20,005 bases of DNA from a virus: IMG/VR virus record IMGVR_UViG_3300005782_000036, positions 1 through 20,005 of that record; one strand, 5' to 3'. A program made the translations under genes and the position numbers. Shown here in pieces: positions 13,744 through 19,905 of this stretch. The notes under the pieces are model-generated. The model was not told the DNA's origin, searched no databases, and saw only the letters and a list, made by a program, of their open reading frames with translations. How positions within the stretch are numbered: the first letter of the stretch is position 1; each line of letters begins with the position of its first letter.

Positions 13744-15071
13744 AGACCACTGGCCTCCTCCTGTTTCTTGATCTCATCCAGGTCCTCTTCCCCTGCCTCC
13801 ATCTCCGGGAACCTTACCGCCGGCATCTTTTTCCCAGCTAAAGGAATATCGTCATCCGCCGGCGCCGGCATCCCGACCTGCTCGCGCAGCCAGTCCTCGC
13901 CCACAGGCAGGGCGAGTTCGTTGACCGCCACCGAAATCCCGCGCAGATAGGCCTGGATATCTTTCTCCTCTTCGAACGGGATCCGGAACCTGGGATACAT
14001 GCCCCGGTCCTGTGCTCCGAAATTTATATCCACTAGCCTGACAATCACCTCATCGAGCTGCTCCTGGTTCCAGCGTGAATCCTCCTCGCAGATATGCTGC
14101 TGCTGCTTGCTCTGGAACTTGGCCAGGGCATGCGTGCCTGCCTCGCTTTCCGTGCTCAGGGTCTGGCCCAGGATCGCCTTTGCATACTGGCGGTCCACAT
14201 ATTCCTCGATCAGGAAACGGAACAATTGGACCACGCCGGAATGCTTCATGTCCAGGACTTTGAAATCCGTACCCTCCGGCCCGATCCCGACCGAGTTTGC
14301 GATCATCTGCTTGAGGACCTCCAGCAATGCGTTCTGTTCGTCTTTCGAGATCCCGCGCGGGTAATTGGCCCACAGGAACGGCGCGCCGAACCTTTCGATA
14401 AATCTTACCAGCTCCTTGATTCCGTTCGACTTGAAAAACCACAGCGGATATAGCTCCCTTAACAGTCCTTCTCCATAGGGCGTTTCATCTGAGCCCCAGG
14501 TGTTGCTCAGGAAATTCATCTGCGGCAACTCTTTTTTACCCAGTCCTCCTGAGCCAGTCAGAACCAGCTCGCTCTTCTCATCGAAACGGAAACGCTCCGG
14601 ATCGCGGGTCTTGAATTCCTGGATACCGTAATAGCCGTCCGGCCTCAGCTTGTAGATTATCTCCACCGGGAGAAAGCCGTAAGCAATGGCTCGAAAAAAC
14701 CGGCTCCGCGATAGATGAAATCCTTTAATGTCCGCAAATATATCGCTGATAAATTTCGCCATGCCCGCTTCATCATCCGGATCGTCAGGCCCCGGATTTA
14801 TATTATAGCCCTGGGCCATGACTATATTGGCTCGCATCCGTAAACACATCGCAAGCTGCGTATCCTTGCGCAGCATCGTGCCGTATAGCTTATAGCCCTC
14901 AGTGGAATGATCCTCGAGGGTTTTATCCGATACTGTCTGCAATCCGCCGAAAAGAAGGCCCAGCGCCCTGTCAGCCAGCGGACTCGATAGCTCTTTGCCG
15001 ACATGTATCTTTACTGTCGGCCTGCCGCCGGGCCTGCGCCGCGGCCTAGTGCGATTTGTATCTTTTGCCAT
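13740..15071 (-). CDS. Portal protein, DUF935 family (Mu gp29-like)
   Basis: Encodes 443 residues, starting MAKDTNRTRPRRRPGGRPTV after a GAGGG ribosome site. DUF935 marks include MRANIVMAQGY (about 79-89), FFRAIAYGFLPVEIIY (125-140), DETPYGEGLLRELYPLWFFK (195-214), ERFGAPFLWANYPRG (226-240) and LGQTLSTESEAGTHALAKFQ (301-320). These fit a full-length Mu-type portal. It forms the dodecameric ring through which the terminase pumps DNA and to which the connector attaches. The C-terminus is acidic. Overlap GTGA with the F-like gene suggests coupled translation, and 16 bases separate it from the upstream CCGHG gene. Confidence 0.94.
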   Translation of the reverse strand: MAKDTNRTRPRRRPGGRPTVKIHVGKELSSPLADRALGLLFGGLQTVSDKTLEDHSTEGYKLYGTMLRKDTQLAMCLRMRANIVMAQGYNINPGPDDPDDEAGMAKFISDIFADIKGFHLSRSRFFRAIAYGFLPVEIIYKLRPDGYYGIQEFKTRDPERFRFDEKSELVLTGSGGLGKKELPQMNFLSNTWGSDETPYGEGLLRELYPLWFFKSNGIKELVRFIERFGAPFLWANYPRGISKDEQNALLEVLKQMIANSVGIGPEGTDFKVLDMKHSGVVQLFRFLIEEYVDRQYAKAILGQTLSTESEAGTHALAKFQSKQQQHICEEDSRWNQEQLDEVIVRLVDINFGAQDRGMYPRFRIPFEEEKDIQAYLRGISVAVNELALPVGEDWLREQVGMPAPADDDIPLAGKKMPAVRFPEMEAGEEDLDEIKKQEEASGL

Positions 15072-15087
15072 TTACCCTCAAATTATT

Positions 15088-15375
15088 TTATTTATAAGGC
15101 CCTAAAATCTCGGCGTTACTTGCATAAGCTTTGTAATAGAGTTTTGCAGATGGTAGAATCAAAATCATTCTCCCATCTTGTAATTCAATCTGTCCAGACA
15201 TTCTCCCATGCCCGCAACAACTTCCTCGCATATCTATTCCGCCCTCCTGCAAAGCTCTCACTATCGGAGCAATGCATGAATCTATTCCCATTTCCCGCCA
15301 TTTCTCTTTTCCAGGCGAACTAAGATCAGCTGGGATTTTAACTTTTACTGGAGTAAAATTTCCTGGTTTACACAT
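15088..15375 (-). CDS. Small phage protein with CCGHG motif, function unknown
   Basis: Encodes 95 residues. The core IDSCIAPIVRALQEGG, then GSCCGHGRMSGQIELQDGR, is a recurring pattern in small phage proteins I recognise from many phage and prophage genomes, but no function has been assigned. The paired cysteines and histidine could bind metal. No membrane segment is present. It lies between terL (14 bases away) and the portal gene (16 bases away), in the packaging module, so a link to packaging or early head assembly is possible. The ribosome site is weak, which suggests coupled translation. Confidence 0.72.
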   Translation of the reverse strand: MCKPGNFTPVKVKIPADLSSPGKEKWREMGIDSCIAPIVRALQEGGIDMRGSCCGHGRMSGQIELQDGRMILILPSAKLYYKAYASNAEILGPYK

Positions 15376-15389
15376 TCGATTATTTTATT

Positions 15390-17123
15390 TTAGCCGAATA
15401 CTTTGCTGAGTGATTCTTTCGTGGTACGGGGTTCTGCTCCCCGGAAATCCTCAGGGCTGAACGTTCCGTAGCCGGCTAATTCCTCCGCGATCCTGGCACT
15501 GTTGGCTGCCATGCCGAAATGGTTCGGCACGTTAGTCTTGTAAACCCTCGCCTTTACACCGCTGGCCCGCTCGATAGTATCCGCTGTCAGTTGTTTCAGA
15601 TGCGACCTGAACTCCTCGATCGATACGAGCTGTTCGCCCTGGTGAATCTTCATGGCCGGGATCTCGATTGCGTGGTTTGCAAATTCTCCGGTTGTATCAT
15701 CCAGGCTCTCAGTCCTGTCCCTGTGTACGACATTAACCTCTTTCTCGTACATCCCCTCGGTTGTCAGCTTCTGGCTTTCCTTGAAATACTGGAGAAAGCC
15801 CCTGGCACGCAGGCCGGCTTTCAGCAGGCCCAGGATAATGTCTTTGGCTTTGGCTTTGTACGGCATCGCATCGATCACGTAAACCGGCGGGCCGAACTCG
15901 AAGGCCAGCTTACCGATGCGGCCCCAATCCTCGGTTGCCTCCATCCAGAGAATCCTCGGCCGGCCCTCATTATTGCGACCGCGGATCACGATATGCAGAG
16001 TATCCCCGACATCTACTCCCATTCCGGTGGCCACTCCTGCATTCGGGGACATCAGGTATTCAGCCTCGCAGTTATCGAGAACCCTGTCCGTGATCGGCTG
16101 GCTCTCTCCGCCATAGGGATAGCCGAGTATCGAGATGGTGAAATTTTTCTTCTCGCTGGACTTTCGCGCACGAAGATATTTTTTCATTATCGCATCGGCG
16201 GGATCCGCCACATGCTCAGGCTTGATCGTTGTATAAAGCTGGCTCAGGTGATAGCCGCGGACATCCCGGCCGGGATATTTCGGCACCCACTCGCCGGCGG
16301 CCATATCGAGTTCAGCGCGGCATTTCAGGCAGCCCCTGTAATATTTCCGTCCCTCGAGCTTACTCTTTTTCCCAGGCGACCTGATAAAGTTCTGCGGGAA
16401 ATCCTCCTCCAGGCAGTTGAAATGCCCGCACACAGGACAGCGCAGCATCCAGAACCGTTGGTCACTCTCCTGAAAACTCTTGTCGATCCCGTAATCCGCA
16501 ATCGACGGCTGGCTCAGCTCGCTCGACCATTGAAGAAACGAATGCAGAATCCGGTCAAATGCGAATTCCTTGTTCTCCTGATTCGCCTCGTCCAGCTCAT
16601 CCAGGATCAGATAGTCTCCATCCACTGTTTTTACCTTGCCCTTGGTCATCATACCGCGCATGAAAATCTTTGACTTTCCAATATTCTTAAGGCCTTTATT
16701 ATAAGCGCCTCCGGTTTCCCTGGCCTCGAGTACCCGCTCCCGCAGGAACTCTGTATTCTGGATCATCGGATCGAGCCGGTCAGCGCCGAACTCCTCCACG
16801 GCATCATCTGTGTGGAAATAGTAAAGCACCTTGAGTTTGTACTGGTCGCATAGCCAGAGGGCTTTCAACACGTGGTAAACACTGATCCCGACCTGGGCCG
16901 CCTTGCGGTAGCGCTCTTCCGGAACGTGCTCCTCGTAGATCTCCCGCAGGTATTCGTGACCTTCCAGAGAAAAGAGCCGGATCTGTCCGCCGGTCTGGAT
17001 CTTGATCTTGTGGTGCGCGATCCAGTCGAGCAGCTCTCTGCGGGTACGTTTCTGGGTCTTGATCCGGATCGTGGACATCACCCGGTCGAGACTGCTGCGT
17101 TTTTTATATCTCGGACTGGTCAT
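15390..17123 (-). CDS. Terminase large subunit, lambda gpA type
   Basis: Encodes 577 residues. It has the gpA-type deviant Walker A RKAAQVGIS (73-81; compare lambda KSARVGYS), Walker B YLILDE (171-176), two zinc-knuckle-like pairs (CPVCGH at 229-232, CLKC at 265-268) and nuclease-domain acidic residues in GVDVGD (Asp371) and VYVIDAMP (Asp418), ending with NHFGMAANSARIAEE. It is the ATPase that packages DNA into the prohead and the nuclease that cuts it. The start at 17123 lacks a clear ribosome site because a cassette has been inserted directly upstream; a second copy of the first eight codons lies at 17935. An alternative start is Met16 (17078). Confidence 0.93.
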   Translation of the reverse strand: MTSPRYKKRSSLDRVMSTIRIKTQKRTRRELLDWIAHHKIKIQTGGQIRLFSLEGHEYLREIYEEHVPEERYRKAAQVGISVYHVLKALWLCDQYKLKVLYYFHTDDAVEEFGADRLDPMIQNTEFLRERVLEARETGGAYNKGLKNIGKSKIFMRGMMTKGKVKTVDGDYLILDELDEANQENKEFAFDRILHSFLQWSSELSQPSIADYGIDKSFQESDQRFWMLRCPVCGHFNCLEEDFPQNFIRSPGKKSKLEGRKYYRGCLKCRAELDMAAGEWVPKYPGRDVRGYHLSQLYTTIKPEHVADPADAIMKKYLRARKSSEKKNFTISILGYPYGGESQPITDRVLDNCEAEYLMSPNAGVATGMGVDVGDTLHIVIRGRNNEGRPRILWMEATEDWGRIGKLAFEFGPPVYVIDAMPYKAKAKDIILGLLKAGLRARGFLQYFKESQKLTTEGMYEKEVNVVHRDRTESLDDTTGEFANHAIEIPAMKIHQGEQLVSIEEFRSHLKQLTADTIERASGVKARVYKTNVPNHFGMAANSARIAEELAGYGTFSPEDFRGAEPRTTKESLSKVFG

Positions 17124-17129
17124 ATTTTT
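17100..17129 (+). repeat. Direct repeat, left copy (contains terL start)
   Basis: This 30-base sequence ending CTCGGACTGGTCATATTTTT recurs at 17912-17941 with one mismatch (TATATC here, TATGTC there). On the minus strand it holds the terL ATG and codons for MTSPRYKK. The two copies bracket the plus-strand cassette. Confidence 0.95.
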
Positions 17130-17142
17130 TTTTAAAAAAGAC

Positions 17143-17171
17143 TTGACAAACCCTAACGCATATGTTATATT
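17143..17171 (+). promoter_or_regulatory. Consensus sigma-70-type promoter of the cassette
   Basis: TTGACA at 17143-17148, 17 bases of spacing, then TATATT at 17166-17171. This is the best promoter match seen in the window and it points away from the phage late genes, into the two plus-strand genes. Confidence 0.85.
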
Positions 17172-17199
17172 TAATTACAATCAATCAAAGGAGGTTCTT

Positions 17200-17571
17200 A
17201 TGACTGCGCCTGTTACTACAAAACAAGCCGCCCAAATATTGGGCTGCAACGCCTCCCGCGTGCGCCAGCTCATTCTATCCGGTCGTTTACATGCGAAAAA
17301 GCATGGCCGGGACTGGCTAATGTCAAAAAATACAATCTTGAAATTCGCCCGGCTGGAACGGAAATCCGGCCGTCCATCTTCAAAACTGGAGGAAACAATG
17401 TTTTATTTTGCCTATTTTGATGATACAAACCAGTCCTGCCGTATCTATCATACTGGTCAAATTTTGCCAAAAAGCAAACACTGGCACCTTTTCGATAGTG
17501 AACAAGATTACAAAAAATTGGTTTCCCGCGTAAAAGAGATCAATCCCGATGCAAAAATCGAAGTTCTATAA
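17200..17571 (+). CDS. HTH (excisionase/MerR-like) DNA-binding protein, cassette gene 1
   Basis: Encodes 123 residues from ATG 17200, which has AAAGGAGG five bases upstream. Residues 6-50 (TTKQAAQILGCNASRVRQLI, then SGRLHAKKHGRDWLMSKNTI) form a winged helix-turn-helix of the excisionase/HTH_17 type. The C-terminal half, from Met67 (MFYFAYFDDTNQSCRIYHTG), is not recognised. That Met has its own GGAGG at 17388-17392, five bases upstream, so a separate 57-residue product is possible. It is one of only two genes read on the plus strand and is driven by a strong promoter. It may regulate its own cassette or assist DNA rearrangement; neither is shown. Confidence 0.85.
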   Translation: MTAPVTTKQAAQILGCNASRVRQLILSGRLHAKKHGRDWLMSKNTILKFARLERKSGRPSSKLEETMFYFAYFDDTNQSCRIYHTGQILPKSKHWHLFDSEQDYKKLVSRVKEINPDAKIEVL

Positions 17572-17620
17572 TTATCAATCATTCACGCTGATCTCAGTCA
17601 GCCAAATAAAGGAGTGAATA

Positions 17621-17851
17621 ATGATCGAGATTAAAACCAAGTCTTACAAGGCCGTAAATCCTCGCGGCGATTTGACTCGCGGGGAGTTCGGCGAAGTTGT
17701 CCGTAACGTCCATGTGGTTACGGACACAAACGGCGAATATGGCTCTCCGTCTATTGGAGATATCCTTGTTTGGGATTCCACTTTTGGCTGGCTACCTGGT
17801 GATGATTGGGCCAGCAAATGGGCCATCAAATTCGCCGATAGTCTCCTTTAA
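17621..17851 (+). CDS. Unknown 76-residue protein, cassette gene 2
   Basis: Encodes 76 residues from ATG 17621, with AAAGGAG at 17608-17614. The sequence (MIEIKTKSYKAVNPRGDLTR to KWAIKFADSLL) is soluble, W-rich toward the end (LVWDSTFGWLPGDDWASKW) and matches no family I know. It follows cassette gene 1 by 49 bases, has no separate promoter and is followed by a strong terminator, so both genes form one small operon. Its small size and cassette setting are typical of phage accessory (moron) genes. Confidence 0.78.
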   Translation: MIEIKTKSYKAVNPRGDLTRGEFGEVVRNVHVVTDTNGEYGSPSIGDILVWDSTFGWLPGDDWASKWAIKFADSLL

Positions 17852-17888
17852 CTTTCAAACATCCGCCGCGCTGATTCTATCAGCCTAT

Positions 17889-17917
17889 AGCCCCGGCCTG
17901 AAAACCGGGGCTTTTTT
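17889..17917 (+). terminator. Rho-independent terminator of the cassette
   Basis: AGCCCCGG (17889-17896), loop CCTGAAAA, CCGGGGCT (17905-17912), then a run of six T to 17917. The stem is perfect. The T run belongs to the right direct repeat. In the minus direction no T run follows, so late transcription toward terL should pass. Confidence 0.95.
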
Positions 17918-17941
17918 ATGTCTCGGACTGGTCATATTTTT
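17912..17941 (+). repeat. Direct repeat, right copy (remnant of terL start)
   Basis: Matches 17100-17129 at 29 of 30 positions. On the minus strand it encodes a relic MTSPRHKK that then reads into APVFRPGL and a stop. A weak AGGG lies upstream of this relic ATG. Confidence 0.95.
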
Positions 17942-17998
17942 ACCCTATGAGCTCCATTGGGCAGCCTCAAAATGCCTCGGAGGGGTTTCGGTATCCCT

Positions 17999-18028
17999 TT
18001 GTACGCTCCACGGCGCGTTGTGTCCCTA
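17999..18028 (+). repeat. Degenerate R2 palindrome at the end of the terS-like gene
   Basis: Read on the minus strand it is GTAGGGACACAACGCGCCG followed by TGGAGCGTAC, an R2 element with several changes and in the opposite orientation to the other copies. The TAG within its leading GTAGGG is the stop codon of the terS-like gene. Confidence 0.72.
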
Positions 18029-18463
18029 CGGCGATTTCTCTTTCAGGCGTTCCCCGAGCTCGGAAAGCACCTCCGGATCCTCGAACAGCTCCCGGAATTG
18101 TTTCATTTCCTTTAACGTTTCCAGGAGGATCTCTGCGTCCTCCACGTAAATCAATCGCTCGCGAACTGCTTTTGTCTTCTGAAATTCTTTAAGTGTATTG
18201 ACAAGGCCGTGTATTTTTTGAGCGTTTATTTCCTTTCCTTCCTCTTCTTTCAGTTCATCATCGATCAGCCTGCAGAGCAGTCTGCCGAGCTTCTCCTGCA
18301 GGTTCATGTTGTTGTCGCGCTGCTGCTCCCAGTTGCCGTCCTTTCGCCATCTATAAAATGTTTTTTTTGGCACTTTCGTTCTGTCGCAGACTTCCTCTAT
18401 AAACAGCAGCTCATCTATATACAGCCGCTCGCATTCGGCTTTCAGTTCTGAGTCGTGGGCCAT
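18026..18463 (-). CDS. Putative terminase small subunit (HTH protein, Mu gp27 / DUF1804-like position)
   Basis: Encodes 145 residues. Residues 22-46 (IEEVCDRTKVPKKTFYRWRK) form a helix-turn-helix of the kind found at the N-terminus of phage small terminases and DUF1804 proteins. The rest is helical and charged, as expected for an oligomerising region. The start MAHDSELKAECERLYIDELL is close in style to DUF1804. It would recognise phage DNA and bring the large subunit to it. Its stop codon is supplied by an R2 repeat. It is separated from terL by the inserted cassette. Confidence 0.72.
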   Translation of the reverse strand: MAHDSELKAECERLYIDELLFIEEVCDRTKVPKKTFYRWRKDGNWEQQRDNNMNLQEKLGRLLCRLIDDELKEEEGKEINAQKIHGLVNTLKEFQKTKAVRERLIYVEDAEILLETLKEMKQFRELFEDPEVLSELGERLKEKSP

Positions 18464-18603
18464 CTTTTCTCCATGATCGAGATCTCTACATCGGCCAGGC
18501 TAATGGCAATTGACACTTTCATCCGATCCAGCTTGTATCTTAGATACAGATCAATTACGATCCATTTCACTGTCCGGCCTGTTTTTGGAAGACAGTTCAA
18601 CAT
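18442..18603 (-). CDS. Possible nested small gene, 53 residues
   Basis: An open frame from ATG 18603 to TGA 18442 encodes MLNCLPKTGRTVKWIVIDLY and 33 further residues. GGAG lies seven bases before the ATG. It bridges the 87-base gap between the 70-residue gene (overlap 53 bases) and the terS-like gene (overlap 22 bases). In this window every other gap is either a few bases or filled with repeats, so a gene here would fit. No family is recognised and the overlaps leave real doubt. Confidence 0.4.
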   Translation of the reverse strand: MLNCLPKTGRTVKWIVIDLYLRYKLDRMKVSIAISLADVEISIMEKRWPTTQN

Positions 18604-18763
18604 TTCTTAACTCCAGCCAGCGTATCAATCTTTCGTAAAGAGCGTCCCGCTCGGCTCGCAGCCGCCTGTTTTGCTTTACCAGCCAGAGGATTGCAAATGA
18701 AAGCATCAGCGGGATCGCCCAGGGACTGGAGAATATCTCGACCAGGAACTCGATACCGAACAT
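18551..18763 (-). CDS. Small membrane protein with coiled coil (Mu gp25 / DUF2730-like position)
   Basis: Encodes 70 residues. Residues about 12-29 (SPWAIPLMLSFAILWLVK) form one membrane segment, followed by a basic R-rich coiled-coil stretch (NRRLRAERDALYERLIRWLE). In Mu-like phages a single-span protein of this build (DUF2730) occurs just before the small terminase gene; spanin-like or holin-accessory roles are alternatives. The start is 8 bases from the stop of the upstream gene. Confidence 0.55.
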   Translation of the reverse strand: MFGIEFLVEIFSSPWAIPLMLSFAILWLVKQNRRLRAERDALYERLIRWLELRNVELSSKNRPDSEMDRN

Positions 18764-18770
18764 GGCCGCC

Positions 18771-19076
18771 TCAATCAGCGAGCAGCTGCTTTAATTGCTC
18801 CTTCTCCATAAGGCGCTCAGCGACTTTCTCGTCATGGCCCATGCGCTGGAGAGCGCGCTCGATCCTGGTCTCGGATACTGTAGTAAAGACTTCTCCGAAC
18901 TCCGCCGACCAGCCCTTGTCCAGAGAAAGGGTCCCGGCTTTATCACCCAGCATTAAACCGAGAACATGCCTTTGAGCGTTCTTTAATTCAACTGCAACAG
19001 GATGGCCTTCGGGATACTTGTCGATCAGATACTTCAGGCCATCGTTTATCTGAAGAAGAGCGTCAGCTTTGTCCAT
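18771..19076 (-). CDS. Hypothetical phage protein, 101 residues
   Basis: The protein MDKADALLQINDGLKYLIDK to QLLAD is soluble, helical and not recognised. The start overlaps the end of the upstream gene by 14 bases, and its stop is followed within 8 bases by the next start, showing that it is part of the late operon. A conserved-looking stretch is HPVAVELKNAQRHVLGLMLG. No function is proposed. Confidence 0.65.
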   Translation of the reverse strand: MDKADALLQINDGLKYLIDKYPEGHPVAVELKNAQRHVLGLMLGDKAGTLSLDKGWSAEFGEVFTTVSETRIERALQRMGHDEKVAERLMEKEQLKQLLAD

Positions 19077-19413
19077 TCATTACCTCCATGAGACTGTCTC
19101 TTAAGAATTCCTTGGTTATTTTCGCCAGTTTTTTCGAGTAAAGCTTGAGATCGTCCGGGTCTTCTGTCTTTTCGATTTCCTTGATCAAGAAGTTCAGCTT
19201 TTCAGATACGCTCAGATCGCCGTTTCCTTTCAGCATGTTTTTCAGATCCAGCCTGTAATCGGTCAGCCCAGCTATCGATCTGTTTACCAGGTCGATTAAC
19301 CAGTCGTATTCCTCCTTATGCGCCGAGTTAAAGTGTAGCCGTTTCCAGATCACCTGGATCTCGATCGCCCGGTTGGTTACCTTGAGTAGCCCTTCAAGCT
19401 CCTGCCTGCTCAA
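19063..19413 (-). CDS. Hypothetical helical phage protein, 116 residues, TTG start
   Basis: The frame begins with TTG at 19413; GGAGA lies six bases upstream and no ATG or GTG alternative is well placed. The product (LSRQELEGLLKVTNRAIEIQ..., initiating with Met) is all-helical and charged with no membrane segment. It lies 13 bases after the membrane-protein gene and overlaps the next gene by 14 bases. The family is not recognised. Confidence 0.62.
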   Translation of the reverse strand: MSRQELEGLLKVTNRAIEIQVIWKRLHFNSAHKEEYDWLIDLVNRSIAGLTDYRLDLKNMLKGNGDLSVSEKLNFLIKEIEKTEDPDDLKLYSKKLAKITKEFLRDSLMEVMNGQS

Positions 19414-19425
19414 ATTCTATCTCCG

Positions 19426-19905
19426 TTATATTTTGAAAGAGCTGACAGCCGCCGCGATCAGCAGGTTAAGCGTGCGTGTGCTGAGCAGCCATTCCTTGCC
19501 TTCGCTTTTCAGCTTTTCAGTGAGCTGCTCGACAGCAGCTGCTTTGCGTTCCGCATTGCCGGCAAGGTCCGAAGCATTGATCGATTGGATCACTTTACGT
19601 GCCGACTCGAGGCCCTCATCGAAGATCTTTTCCAGGGGATCATCATTTGCCTTGGTTACCTCGAACTCGATCAGCATTTCGATTGCGTGGTCGGCGGTCT
19701 CGATCCCTTGCTCGATGGCCGCTTCCTTGATTTTCTGGAAAGCGACTTTGAACCTCTCAGCGCCAGGCAGATCGCTATCCATCAGGGTGGCTACAATTTC
19801 TTGGGCTACAGGCTTTAATTCAGCGATAATTTCACCTGTACGCCCTCTGAAAATTAGAGCGAAAATCCAGATTAAACCTCCAAAAATCTTTCCGAAAATA
19901 GACAT
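19426..19905 (-). CDS. Membrane-anchored helical protein, possible holin
   Basis: Encodes 159 residues after a strong AAAGGAGGAG ribosome site. One hydrophobic segment (FGKIFGGLIWIFALIF, about residues 4-19) is followed by RGRTG and a long amphipathic helical domain (KFKVAFQKIKEAAIEQGIE near 55). A single N-terminal span with a soluble helical tail fits LL-H-type holins or other phage membrane accessory proteins. No endolysin gene is visible next to it; it could lie beyond the right edge. The holin call is an inference from topology only. Confidence 0.5.
   Translation of the reverse strand: MSIFGKIFGGLIWIFALIFRGRTGEIIAELKPVAQEIVATLMDSDLPGAERFKVAFQKIKEAAIEQGIETADHAIEMLIEFEVTKANDDPLEKIFDEGLESARKVIQSINASDLAGNAERKAAAVEQLTEKLKSEGKEWLLSTRTLNLLIAAAVSSFKI

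Noticed and set aside
15519-16673. Long plus-strand frame of 384 residues opposite terL
   Set aside because: It mirrors the codon pattern of terL, has no ribosome site or domain, and the minus strand clearly encodes a terminase.
17889-17917. Bidirectional terminator that would block terL
   Set aside because: On the minus strand the stem is not followed by a T run, so it should terminate only the cassette transcript.
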